NCBI GenBank assembly: GCA_009781175.1 | Contig: WQYQ01000004.1 | Coordinates: forward strand, 62,001 to 126,000 | DNA: 64,000 nucleotides | Direction: 5' to 3' | Origin: Betaproteobacteria bacterium | Lineage (GTDB): Bacteria; Pseudomonadota; Gammaproteobacteria; Burkholderiales; Rhodocyclaceae | In this document: positions 53,208-62,311 of the stretch, piece after piece | Numbering within the stretch: the first letter of the stretch is position 1 | How the letters are laid out: every line of letters starts with the position of its first letter | Translations under genes and position numbers: made by a program | Notes under the pieces: generated by a model | The model's database searches: none | What the model was told of the DNA's origin: nothing | What the model saw: the letters and a program-made list of their open reading frames with translations, nothing else

Positions 53208-53318
53208 CTCGAATCTCCTTCTCGCCGCACACCAACAGCCAGGGGCAAAACTTTCCAACGGGCTACACTGCCAGCCTGACTATAACGCGCACCCTACTTC
53301 ACCGCCCAACCGCCCAAA

Positions 53319-54092
53319 ATGAACGTTTCTTTTTTCGCCAAAAAAGTCCTCGTCGCCCTGTTCATGCCGCCCACGCTTCCGATCCTCCTTGTGATCGTCG
53401 GCCTGGTGCTGCTGCATTGGCGCCGGCGCCTCGGGCTCGCCCTTGCCTGGAGCGGAGCGTTGCTCAGTGTACTGCTCACACAACCCATAACCGTTAGTTG
53501 GATGGTCGGCGCGCTCGAAACTGCGCCAGTTGTGGCTCCGGCGCAACTGCGCGAAGCACAGGCAATCGTTATTCTCGCAGGCGGGCGGCGCGCCTATGCG
53601 CCGGAGTTCCGCGGCGGTCAAACGGTCAACCGGCTCACGCTCGAACGCATCCGTTACGGCGCAAAACTGGCGCGTGAAACAGATTTGCCCATTCTCGTAT
53701 CCGGCGGCGCGCCAACGCGTGGCACGCCGGAGGCGGAGCTGATGCGCCGCGCACTGATCGACGACTACGGTATTACCCCAAAGTGGGTCGAAACCCGTTC
53801 ACTCGACACCGCCGGAAATGCCCAACTGTCGGCTCCCATTCTGCATGCCCACGGCATCCAGAGAATCGTGCTGGTGACCCATGCCGCCCATATGACGCGC
53901 GCAGCGGCGGAATTCCGCCATGCCGGGTTTGAAGTCATCCCCGCCCCGACCGCCTTTCTGGCGAGCCCCACGGATCATGAGGAAATTGAGTTGTCCACCT
54001 TTTTCCCGAATGCCAACGCCGCCTACGCAGGCTGGTATGGCAGCCATGAGTGGGTCGGCATTCTGATCCAAAGGTTGCAGGGACGGGGTTAA
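53319..54092 (+). CDS. DUF218 (YdcF/ElyC-like) membrane protein
   Basis: 257 residues. Two N-terminal helices (LVALFMPPTLPILLVIVGLVLLHW; GLALAWSGALLSVLLTQPI) precede a DUF218 domain with AIVILAGGRR, LPILVSGGAPTRGTPEAE, RSLDTAGNAQLSA and VLVTHAAHMTRAAAEFRHAG. ElyC-type members act in envelope and lipid-carrier homeostasis. It is divergent from the DUF2802 gene and followed by IS110 debris. Confidence 0.9.
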   Translation: MNVSFFAKKVLVALFMPPTLPILLVIVGLVLLHWRRRLGLALAWSGALLSVLLTQPITVSWMVGALETAPVVAPAQLREAQAIVILAGGRRAYAPEFRGGQTVNRLTLERIRYGAKLARETDLPILVSGGAPTRGTPEAELMRRALIDDYGITPKWVETRSLDTAGNAQLSAPILHAHGIQRIVLVTHAAHMTRAAAEFRHAGFEVIPAPTAFLASPTDHEEIELSTFFPNANAAYAGWYGSHEWVGILIQRLQGRG

Positions 54093-54344
54093 AGAACCTG
54101 GTTAAGCCGCTCTTCGCCAGGGAACTGAGTGAGGTATCCCGCCGTAACCGCGTTGCAAAAGGAGGCCCTCGCAGTGAGCGTCGCCTGCCGGACGCTGGGC
54201 CGTTCAGGCTGCCACGCGCATCGGGCTGGGCAGCCCAACTGCACTAGGCAGCGGCAAGAGGTGCATGTGCGCTCGGGAGCTTGTCACCCTGCCCATGAGA
54301 CCAAACTGGCAGCACAACAACCTATTGGCATATCCGAAATTATT

Positions 54345-54511
54345 TGACCATCACTATCTACGAACGCCGACTAGCCGAAGGCAAATGCTTTGGAGACGGT
54401 TATGCAAAAAATCGTGCACCTGTGTTTTGGTATCCTGAAAAATCGCGCCCCTTACATCGGAAATTCCCTCGCTCACGCTTGACGGGAGAGACGATATCTA
54501 TGATCTCACAC
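54345..54511 (+). pseudogene. IS110 transposase 3' remnant
   Basis: Reading +, ctacgaacgcc, then a short deletion and frameshift, then QKIVHLCFGILKNRAPYIGN and SLAHA followed by tga-cgggagagacgatatct. This aligns with the end of the intact transposase (RKIVHLCFGVLKNRTPYMEN) and its downstream tail. Only the last 40-45 codons survive, with damage. The rest of the 54093-54344 stretch shows no recognisable gene. Confidence 0.8.
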
Positions 54512-55465
54512 CAGACTTTGTTGAGCGGACGCAGTCAAATTGCGCATCATGCGCAAGCCAAAGCGCAGACGGTCATTATCCCAAGGTGTAAAGCGGCGCA
54601 ATTGAAAATAGTCGTCGCCCGAACGCGAAGCGCCCCAGGCCGTAGACACCGCCGCCGTAAAACCAAGTTCGCGCACCAGATCCACATGTTTGCGCGTGTA
54701 GTCCTGCCCAGGCTTGCCATTTGGATAAGCGAACAAATCGACCGGCGCGTCAATCAAACTTTGGAGCGCCTGTCGGCCTCCGGCAATTTCAGCGTGCGCG
54801 CTACTGTCCGAAATCCGGGCAAGGATCGGATGGGTGATCGTGTGAGCGCCAAGCGTAACGCCCTGGCTTCGGTGCAATTCGCGCACCTGTGCGCTGCTCA
54901 GCATCAAATCGTTTGGCAGTTCCACTTTCGCGACACACGCGATATCGAACACCGCGCGTTCGCGCTGAATGGGTTCAAGGTATTTGATTTTATCAATCAG
55001 CGCTAAGGCTGCCCGTGTACGTGCGGGCCAGTCTTCAAGCGTATAGCGTCCATATTCGCCCACATCGATCGCCGCCAAGGGCGAACGGCGCACGGCTTCG
55101 ATCAAGCCATCGTTCCACATCCGGCCGCCATCGAGGTAGCCCGCTGCGATAAACACCGTCGCGGGCAAACCATGCTTCGCCAAGAGCGGCGCGGCCACGG
55201 TCAGGTTGTCGGCATAACCGTCATCAAAGCTTATTGCCGCCGCGCGCTCGGGCAGACGGCCATCGAGCATTCGTTGCACAGCCTCGGATAATGGCAAGAC
55301 ATTGAACCAGTGGCGTATCCAGGCCAGCGTAGTATCGAAACGCGCGGCGTGGAGTTCGCCCGGGAACATCGGGTCGAGCGCGGGCAGGACGCGATGCCAG
55401 ATCAAAATCGACAAGCGAGCCTGGGGACCACACTTGGAAAGAAACTTCAAGCCAGCGCGAATCAC
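54506..55465 (-). CDS. Polysaccharide deacetylase family protein (XrtA locus)
   Basis: 319 residues. NodB domain with AAISFDDGYADNLTVAAPLL (metal Asp), GAHTITHPILARIS (His ligands) and LFAYPNGKPGQDYT. Such carbohydrate esterases remove N- or O-acyl groups from polysaccharides; in XrtA loci they probably modify the exported polymer. The start overlaps the ligase stop by four bases. It is the last gene of the operon; IS110 debris lies immediately beyond its end. Confidence 0.9.
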   Translation of the reverse strand: MIRAGLKFLSKCGPQARLSILIWHRVLPALDPMFPGELHAARFDTTLAWIRHWFNVLPLSEAVQRMLDGRLPERAAAISFDDGYADNLTVAAPLLAKHGLPATVFIAAGYLDGGRMWNDGLIEAVRRSPLAAIDVGEYGRYTLEDWPARTRAALALIDKIKYLEPIQRERAVFDIACVAKVELPNDLMLSSAQVRELHRSQGVTLGAHTITHPILARISDSSAHAEIAGGRQALQSLIDAPVDLFAYPNGKPGQDYTRKHVDLVRELGFTAAVSTAWGASRSGDDYFQLRRFTPWDNDRLRFGLRMMRNLTASAQQSLV

Positions 55466-56778
55466 GTCGGAGCCTCAGATGTTCTTTTGAGTTTTGCCTT
55501 GGATTTCTTCTTTTCCGTTTGCTCGATCAAAGACTCTTTTTCCCACCGCTTCTCCATCACCCAGCGCTTCGCGACGACGACCAGCACTAATAGATTGTAG
55601 GGAAGATCGAAGTAGGCAAGACTCAAAAAGGCTCCGCCCACGAGATAGCCGACCAGGGAGACTTGGCACATCGCGCCCAGGTCCGCCACCCAACGCGTGT
55701 CGGGCCGCTCGGAACCGTGCTTGCGCAACCAGCTCCCTGTCCGCCAAACATAAAACCAGATCAAAAGGAAAAGGAATAAGCCGATAAAACCATGTTCACC
55801 CAATACCTGGAAGTAAATACTATGCGCGGCGTGAACATCGGTCGGGTCGGGCGCATAGAGCTGGAATATTTCACGGTTATAAATACTGAACCCGCCGCCA
55901 AAGAAATGATCCTGCGCCAAATTCCAAGCCATCCACCAAGCGTTGATCCGCCCCATTGCCGAAGCGTCTTTGTCGTAAGTCTCGATCGTATTCATCCGAT
56001 CGGTCCATTCACTGGGCATAAAAGCGGCCAGGAACATGCCAACGACTACAAATGCGATCCCGCCCGAAATTTTGTTCGGGCTGCGCCACCAGAGGAAAGC
56101 GGCCATCGCCACGATCGCCAGCAACGCACCACGTGAATGGCTGCCAATTGCAGCCACCGCACATAAACCCATCGCCACGGAAAAAGCTGGACGCACCCAT
56201 TTTCTTTCGGATGACGTTTGCATCTGCAAGAAACGCATCAAGGGAATAATCACGATCAATGCCAAAGCAATTTCGTTATTCCCTTCGATGAAAGAACCCT
56301 CGGGACCCCACACACGGAAATTCCCGCCCGTCATCAATGTGAACAATCCGCCTTTGACACCAAAGAACCCAAGCGACCCAACGAGTACCCAGACCAAGCC
56401 GACAATTTGTTTGCGTTCTTGCAGCAATGCGATAGCAACCAGGATCATGAGATCAATTTTCATGACCCGGGACCACATCGAGTAATTCTCATCCAGATAA
56501 ATTGCGAATGGATAAGTGATGCACATCCAAAGAATGAAAAGCGTCAGCGCCGCAACGGGAGCACCAATGAATGGTGAGCGCTTCTCACGGGTAAACAACA
56601 GGCCAAGCAAGGTGCACCCCGCCATAAGAGCCGCGACCTGCATCGTTGCCGCGGCATAACTCAGCCGATGCGGATTCATGATACTGATCCATGTCCACCC
56701 CAATACGCCGATCCACGGGCGTTTGAGGCCCATGATGGCAATGACGAGAATCGGCAGGAGGACCGCTAAATCGCGCAT
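55462..56778 (-). CDS. O-antigen ligase-like protein, exosortase A-associated O-glycosylation ligase type
   Basis: 438 residues with about ten membrane helices. The N-terminus MRDLAVLLPILVIAIMGLKRPWIGVLGWTWISIMNPHRLSY is typical of the ligase found in exosortase A loci; the Wzy/WaaL-type periplasmic loop contains AHSIYFQVLGEHGFIGLFLFLLIW. It should join or polymerise lipid-linked glycan in the periplasm. The neighbouring XrtA genes and the four-base overlap with the deacetylase support this job. Confidence 0.9.
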   Translation of the reverse strand: MRDLAVLLPILVIAIMGLKRPWIGVLGWTWISIMNPHRLSYAAATMQVAALMAGCTLLGLLFTREKRSPFIGAPVAALTLFILWMCITYPFAIYLDENYSMWSRVMKIDLMILVAIALLQERKQIVGLVWVLVGSLGFFGVKGGLFTLMTGGNFRVWGPEGSFIEGNNEIALALIVIIPLMRFLQMQTSSERKWVRPAFSVAMGLCAVAAIGSHSRGALLAIVAMAAFLWWRSPNKISGGIAFVVVGMFLAAFMPSEWTDRMNTIETYDKDASAMGRINAWWMAWNLAQDHFFGGGFSIYNREIFQLYAPDPTDVHAAHSIYFQVLGEHGFIGLFLFLLIWFYVWRTGSWLRKHGSERPDTRWVADLGAMCQVSLVGYLVGGAFLSLAYFDLPYNLLVLVVVAKRWVMEKRWEKESLIEQTEKKKSKAKLKRTSEAPT

Positions 56779-56799
56779 GATGTATCCAACTCCTCAATA

Positions 56800-58005
56800 C
56801 TATCTAGCCGCGGTCGCGCTATTCGCCGCGATTTGCGTGAACAGCTCAACCTGCGCGCGCGAGGTTGGCTCCCAACCGAAGCCCTCGGCATAGCGGCGTA
56901 TCGCCTCGCGCGAAGGGTTGCGTCCAAACAGCGCACGCACGCCGGCTGCGATGCCGGGACCACTGTGTTCGTCGATCAGTTCGCCGACCTCGCTCGATGC
57001 GACGACCTCGGGCGTGCCGCCAACCCGTGTCGCCACTACCGGCGTACCGCAAGCCATGCTCTCGAGCAACACATTGGCCCAGCCTTCGCGGCTGGAAGCA
57101 AGCACAAGCGCATCGGCCGCGCCGAACCAGCGGCGCAGTTCGGTGTTCGGACGCGCGCCGGCAAAGGTGACGCGATCGGCCACGCCCAACCCGGCCGCGC
57201 GCGACTCCAGTTCGGCGCGCATTTCGCCACCGCCGACGATGGCAAGCCGCACCCCGGGCAGCTCGGCCAGGGCATCAATCGCCAGATGATGCCCCTTGAG
57301 TTCAACCAGATGCCCTATCGAGAGCAACAGCAGCCCTTCTTCGGGCAGATCCAGTTCGCGCCGGCATTCGGAGCGCGGCAGCGGCTTGAAGCGTTCGAGA
57401 TCGACGCCGTTGCGCATCACGCGCAGGCGCGAGCCCTCCGCGCCGAGCGAACCCAGACGCTGCATGAGCGCCTCGCAGACGCCAATCGAAGCCTCCGCCC
57501 GTGCTGCTGTCCACAAAATCATGCGCCGCGGCAGCGGATAGTCCGGTATCAGGCTAAGGTCGGTGCCGCGCGCGGTCACGACGAAGGGTTTGCCGAACCA
57601 GCGCGCGAGCAGCGCGGCGGCAACGCCGTCCGGGTAGTAGTAATGCGCGTCGATCAGATCAAAGTCGAAGCCCTCGCGAATCAGGCGCGCGACCGTCGCG
57701 CGCGCGCCGAGGGCGAGCATCAGCGGCGCAATGTTCATGCCAACCTTGGGTGGCAGCAGGTAGCGCGGATGATAAACGCGAAAGCCATTGCGCTCTTCCT
57801 CGTGCGGCGTCGCGGCGAACCGCGCCCAGGCACCGAAGCGCGGCGAACTCGATGGAAACCACGGCACCGGCGCGACGACACGGGTTTCGCTGCGCTCAAG
57901 CTTTTGCAGTTCACGCAGACGCGTCTCGACGAAGATCCCATGACCCGGCCTCACCGAACTCGGGTACAGCGTGGAGAAGAGCAGCGTGCGGACTTTCCGG
58001 TTCAT
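56800..58005 (-). CDS. Glycosyltransferase family 4 (GT-B), XrtA locus
   Basis: 401 residues. N-terminal Rossmann half RTLLFSTLYPSSVRPGHGIFVETRLRELQ; C-terminal donor-binding motif with LVELKGHHLAIDALAELPGVRLAIVGGG, then DALVLASSREGWANVLLESMACGTPVVATRVGGTPEVV (GT4 EX7E). It adds a sugar to the growing exopolysaccharide unit at the cytoplasmic face of the inner membrane. Its start overlaps the preceding glycosyltransferase stop by four bases. Donor and linkage unknown. Confidence 0.9.
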   Translation of the reverse strand: MNRKVRTLLFSTLYPSSVRPGHGIFVETRLRELQKLERSETRVVAPVPWFPSSSPRFGAWARFAATPHEEERNGFRVYHPRYLLPPKVGMNIAPLMLALGARATVARLIREGFDFDLIDAHYYYPDGVAAALLARWFGKPFVVTARGTDLSLIPDYPLPRRMILWTAARAEASIGVCEALMQRLGSLGAEGSRLRVMRNGVDLERFKPLPRSECRRELDLPEEGLLLLSIGHLVELKGHHLAIDALAELPGVRLAIVGGGEMRAELESRAAGLGVADRVTFAGARPNTELRRWFGAADALVLASSREGWANVLLESMACGTPVVATRVGGTPEVVASSEVGELIDEHSGPGIAAGVRALFGRNPSREAIRRYAEGFGWEPTSRAQVELFTQIAANSATAAR

Positions 58006-59213
58006 GCGACGGCAGGCACAAGGCTCGAATAAATGTTGCGATAGCGCCCGACGCTGTTTCTCCAGGTCCGCTCCTGTTCGACGAAGAGGCGTCCGGCTTC
58101 ACGCAGGTGAGGCCAGATACTGCGGTCAGCAAGCAAGCGGACGAGCGCGTCGGCAAGTGCCGCGGCATCGCCGGCTTTGAACAGGATGCCCGTTTCACCA
58201 TCGCGAATCAGCTCGCGATGTCCACCGACATCGGAAGCCACGAAAATCTGTTTCTGCGCCATGGCCTCCAAAGGCTTGAGCGGCGTTACAAGCTCCGTCA
58301 AACGCATCGGATGGCGCGGGTAAGCCAGCACATCGATCAGGTCGTAATAACGCTGCACGTCGGCGTGCGGCACCCGCCCGGTAAACACCACGCGATCGCC
58401 CAAGCCCATCGAACTGGCTTGTGCTTTCAGATTCGCATCCTGCGGCCCACCGCCAACGAGCAAAAGCTTTACATTCGGCCGATGCTTGAGCACTTCGGGC
58501 AAGGCGCTGAGGAGTAAGTCGAGCCCCTCATACGCATAAAAGGAGCCAATAAACCCGACGACCTCCGCACCCTCCAAACCAAGAGCGCGCTTCAAATCGA
58601 TATCCGCCGCGCCGCCTGGCGCAAACGTGTCGGCATCGACGGCATTGGGAATGACGGTAACTCGATTGGACGGAATACCGCGCGCAACGATATCCGCGCG
58701 CAAACCCTCGCAAATGCAGGTGACATGATCCGCATGTCTGAACGCCCAGGTTTCAACCGCGCGCGTGGCCCGATAGCGCAGGCTGCCCTCCTGCGTCGTG
58801 CCATGATCGACCGCCGCGTCCTCCCAGAATGCGCGCACTTCATAGACGACCGGCAGACCGGCGCGATGGCCGGCCTGGATCGCCGGAATCCCATTGAGCA
58901 CCGGCGAATGCGCATGCAGCACATCCGGCCGCAGCGTCTTAATCAACTCGGCGATCCGGCGTTCGAGTCCACGCATCAACTCCAACTCGCTGAGCAGCGG
59001 CACTTTCGCCCAAGGAGCCGAGGACTGCGGGGTACGATAAAAATCGAGGCCGTCGCAGGTTTCGAGCGCCGCCGCGCATGCGCCCTGCTTCGGAGAGGTC
59101 ACATGAAACGTTTCCCAACCCAGGCGCCGTTGCTCGCGCAGGATGGCTGCCGTGCGGAAGGTGTAGCCGCTGTGCAGCGGCAGAGAGTGATCCAGTACAT
59201 GTAGAACGCGCAT
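58002..59213 (-). CDS. Glycosyltransferase family 4, exosortase A-associated type
   Basis: 403 residues from ATG 59213 (MRVLHVLDHSLPLHSGYTFR); the longer frame to 59306 overlaps the asparagine synthetase gene. The N-terminus RVLHVLDHSLPLHSGYTFRT and YRTPQSSAPWAKVPLLSELELM are the pattern of the glycosyltransferase subfamily that travels with exosortase A. GT4 motifs: VIPNAVDADTFAPGG, VGFIGSFYAYEGLDLLLSALP and LVTPLKPLEAMAQKQIFVASDVGGHREL. It acts in assembly of the XrtA-linked exopolysaccharide. Confidence 0.92.
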   Translation of the reverse strand: MRVLHVLDHSLPLHSGYTFRTAAILREQRRLGWETFHVTSPKQGACAAALETCDGLDFYRTPQSSAPWAKVPLLSELELMRGLERRIAELIKTLRPDVLHAHSPVLNGIPAIQAGHRAGLPVVYEVRAFWEDAAVDHGTTQEGSLRYRATRAVETWAFRHADHVTCICEGLRADIVARGIPSNRVTVIPNAVDADTFAPGGAADIDLKRALGLEGAEVVGFIGSFYAYEGLDLLLSALPEVLKHRPNVKLLLVGGGPQDANLKAQASSMGLGDRVVFTGRVPHADVQRYYDLIDVLAYPRHPMRLTELVTPLKPLEAMAQKQIFVASDVGGHRELIRDGETGILFKAGDAAALADALVRLLADRSIWPHLREAGRLFVEQERTWRNSVGRYRNIYSSLVPAVA

Positions 59214-59218
59214 AGCAA

Positions 59219-61150
59219 TCAGCCCGCCATCATTCGTTGCGATCCAGCAACCGTTTCGTCGCCCATGACGTTGCGCAAAAACGCTTCGAACATCAGCAGG
59301 GTCCACAGCGGGGCGCTATAGTCTTTCCGGCCCGCCTGATGATCATCGACCAGATGGCGCAGATAAGCGGTATTGAAAAGGCCGGTGTCGGCAAGGCGCT
59401 CGCCTAGAAGCGATTCGCGCACCCGCTCGCGCAACGGCCCGCGGAACCAGCGCGCCAGTGGCACGGAGAAGCCCATCTTGGGACGGTACAGCACCTCGTT
59501 CGGCAAATACGGCTCCAAGGCTTTTTTGAGTATGAATTTGCCTTCCATTCCGCGCAGCTTCAAATCCGAAGGCAAGGTCGCCAGCCATTCGACGAGTTTG
59601 TGATCCATCAAGGGTTCGCGAGTTTCAAGCGAATGCGCCATCGAAGCGCGATCGACCTTGGTATTGATATCGCCGACGAGATAGGTCTTCAGGTCGAGGT
59701 ATTGAATCAGCGCCAGCGGATCATCGGTCCCGGCCCGCGCGGCATGCTCGTGGAAAATCTGCACCGCGTTGTAACCGCCGAGCTGCGCGCGGAAAGACGC
59801 ACTGTAAAGTCTGCGCCGCTGCGCATCGCGCAGGACGGAGACGGTATTGAAATACGCTTCGACGGAATTCCGCGCCAGCGCCTCGAAAGTCGTTTTCGCC
59901 CGAAACACGCGCGGCGCCCAATCCGCCTTGGGGTATACGCGCCCGAGCAGGCCGAATACCGGACGGCGCATGCCAAACGGCAAGGCGGCGCGCATCCGCT
60001 CTTCCATCATATGCAAACGATGGCGCCGGTAGCCTGCAAAGCTTTCATCCCCCCCGTCGCCAGAAAGGGCAACGGTCACCCGCTTGCGCGCAAGCTGGCA
60101 GACGCGATAGGTCGGGATCGCCGAGCTGTCGGCATAGGGCTCATCGTAAAGACGGGCAAGCTCGTCGATCAGGCCGAAATCGTCGCTCGCCACTTGTTCG
60201 ACGTGATGATGCGTCCGATAGCGCTGTGCAACCTGCGCGGCGAATTCCGACTCATTGAATGCGGGATCGTCGAAAGAGATCGAGCAGGTATTGATCGGCT
60301 CGGACGAAATGTCCGCCATCATCGCCACGACGGCGCTGGAATCGACACCGCCCGACAGGAAAGCGCCGAGCGGCACTTCGGAAATCATGCGCAGCCGCAC
60401 GGATTCGCGTAGGCGTTCGATCAGCTCGTCGCAGGCGCTTGCCGCATCGAGCCGGTTATCCAGCGTGAACCGGATATCCCAATAGGGTTTCGACGCCAGC
60501 ATCGGCTGCCCACGACGCAGCGTCAGCGAATGTCCCGGAGGAAGTTTGAACACCCCGCGGAAAATCGTGCGCGGCTCGGGCACATAGCCCAGGGCGAAAT
60601 AGTCTTCAACGCATTGTGGTTCGATTTCGCGCCGCAGTTGCGGATGAACAAGCAAAACCTTGAGTTCGGAGCCGAACAAAAAGTTGCCGTCATCCAGCAA
60701 GGTATAAAACAAAGGCTTGACGCCGAGGCGGTCGCGCGCGAGAAACAGGGTTTCCCGCTTGCGGTCCCACAAGGCAAACGCAAACATGCCGCGGAAGCGC
60801 TCGACACACGCCTCGCCCCATTGCTCCCAGGCATGCACAATGATTTCCGTATCGCTACGCGTATGGAATACATGGCCTGCGGCCTGAAGCTCGGGAATCA
60901 GTTCCTGATAATTGTAGATTTCGCCATTGAAGACGACGACGACGGAACCATCCTCATTGAAAAGCGGCTGCTGTCCGGTTGACAGATCGATGATCGACAA
61001 GCGCCTGTGCGCCAGGCCGACTCCCGGCTCGAAATGGAACCCGCCCTCGTCCGGCCCACGGTGTCGCTGCACACTGGCCATGCGCTCCACCAACGCGCGG
61101 TCCTGCTCGCGCCGGGCACGGCTATCGAAGATTCCAGCGATACCACACAT
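59219..61150 (-). CDS. Asparagine synthetase-like amidotransferase, XrtA-associated
   Basis: 643 residues. N-terminal class II glutamine amidotransferase (MCGIAGIF with Cys2 nucleophile, VVFNGEIYNYQELIPEL) and the C-terminal ATP-pyrophosphatase domain (GAFLSGGVDSSAVVAMMA, VALSGDGGDESFAGYRRHR). A copy of this size next to exosortase genes forms a known clade, thought to amidate a sugar or amino acid substituent of the polysaccharide rather than make free asparagine. It lies five bases after the upstream glycosyltransferase. Confidence 0.93.
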   Translation of the reverse strand: MCGIAGIFDSRARREQDRALVERMASVQRHRGPDEGGFHFEPGVGLAHRRLSIIDLSTGQQPLFNEDGSVVVVFNGEIYNYQELIPELQAAGHVFHTRSDTEIIVHAWEQWGEACVERFRGMFAFALWDRKRETLFLARDRLGVKPLFYTLLDDGNFLFGSELKVLLVHPQLRREIEPQCVEDYFALGYVPEPRTIFRGVFKLPPGHSLTLRRGQPMLASKPYWDIRFTLDNRLDAASACDELIERLRESVRLRMISEVPLGAFLSGGVDSSAVVAMMADISSEPINTCSISFDDPAFNESEFAAQVAQRYRTHHHVEQVASDDFGLIDELARLYDEPYADSSAIPTYRVCQLARKRVTVALSGDGGDESFAGYRRHRLHMMEERMRAALPFGMRRPVFGLLGRVYPKADWAPRVFRAKTTFEALARNSVEAYFNTVSVLRDAQRRRLYSASFRAQLGGYNAVQIFHEHAARAGTDDPLALIQYLDLKTYLVGDINTKVDRASMAHSLETREPLMDHKLVEWLATLPSDLKLRGMEGKFILKKALEPYLPNEVLYRPKMGFSVPLARWFRGPLRERVRESLLGERLADTGLFNTAYLRHLVDDHQAGRKDYSAPLWTLLMFEAFLRNVMGDETVAGSQRMMAG

Positions 61151-61155
61151 TCTCG

Positions 61156-62304
61156 TTAATTCCTTCCGAGCTTACGCTCAGCTAAATTCTCATACAGCAT
61201 TCGATAACGCTCGACCATTCCATCGAGGCTGAATTCCGCCTCGACGCGCGCTCGTCCCTCGCGCCCCTGCGCACGAATGCGCTCAGGGTCATCCAAATAA
61301 GCCTGCAATGCCGCGGCCAAGGCGGCCGGATCTCCAGCCGGCACCAACTCGCCTGTCTGTCCCGCCCGCACCAGCTCAGGATTTCCGCCCACCGCGGTGG
61401 CGACCACGGGCAATCCGCTCGCCATCGCCTCCAGCACCGTATTCGAAATTCCTTCGGCGATCGATGGCAGCACGAATACGTCGAAACCACGCATCATCAG
61501 CGGTACGTCTTTTTGTTCACCGGCAAGCCAAACCCGATCCTGAAGCCCCGATTTATGAATTTCGGCCTCAATCGAGGCGCGTTCGTGACCTTCTCCCACG
61601 ATCACCAGACGCGCCCGCTGCTGCGGATCTTGCTGCGTCAATAAGGCAAAAGCCCGCACCAGTCCTGTGTGGTCTTTCACCGCCTGCAAACGCCCCACGG
61701 TGCCGATGACGCACAGCCGGGGATCGTTGAAAGGCGAACCCGGAATCGCCTGGCGCACTCCGTTTGTCGGCGTAAAGCGCCCTGCATCGACGCCATTGCA
61801 AATCAAGGAGATCCGCTTTCGATCCAAGCCCACGCGCTGGGCCAGATAGTTCTCCAGCTCGCCCGACAAGGCAATGTAATGCGTCACAAACGGGCTGTAG
61901 ACGCGCCGCGTCCAGCAAGGCTTTGCGCGCGCGCCGTCCGGGTCATCCACATCACGGCCATGTTCGCCGTGAATACGCACGGGCACGCGAGCCAAAGCCG
62001 CCGGAACGGTCGCTTCCAATGCGGCCAGATTGCGCGAATGCACGATATCGGGCACCAGATCGCGCAGCACACGATACAGGCGCGGCCACAGCTTTACGCC
62101 GGGGCCGGGCGGTTTGTGCAGCTCGATGAATTGCACATCATCGCGCTGGATGCGCGCGCAAAACTTCGGATCGACATCGGTCAGCGCAATGATCGTATGC
62201 CGGAAGCGCTCCGCGGGCAGCCGGTTGATCAGATTCACCATCCCGTTTTCGAGACCGCCGACGCGGAAGCTATACACCACGTGAGCAATGTGGAGCGGTT
62301 GCAT
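61156..62304 (-). CDS. Glycosyltransferase family 4, PEP-CTERM/EpsH1-associated type
   Basis: 382 residues. The N-terminus HIAHVVYSFRVGGLENGMVNLINRLP is the signature of the sugar transferase class next to exosortase A. GT4 motifs: RISLICNGVDAGRFTP, IGTVGRLQAVKDHTGLVRAF and DVFVLPSIAEGISNTVLEAMASGLPVVATAVGGNPELV. It builds the repeat unit of the exported polysaccharide. It lies seven bases after xrtA. Confidence 0.93.
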   Translation of the reverse strand: MQPLHIAHVVYSFRVGGLENGMVNLINRLPAERFRHTIIALTDVDPKFCARIQRDDVQFIELHKPPGPGVKLWPRLYRVLRDLVPDIVHSRNLAALEATVPAALARVPVRIHGEHGRDVDDPDGARAKPCWTRRVYSPFVTHYIALSGELENYLAQRVGLDRKRISLICNGVDAGRFTPTNGVRQAIPGSPFNDPRLCVIGTVGRLQAVKDHTGLVRAFALLTQQDPQQRARLVIVGEGHERASIEAEIHKSGLQDRVWLAGEQKDVPLMMRGFDVFVLPSIAEGISNTVLEAMASGLPVVATAVGGNPELVRAGQTGELVPAGDPAALAAALQAYLDDPERIRAQGREGRARVEAEFSLDGMVERYRMLYENLAERKLGRN

Positions 62305-62311
62305 GGGCGCC

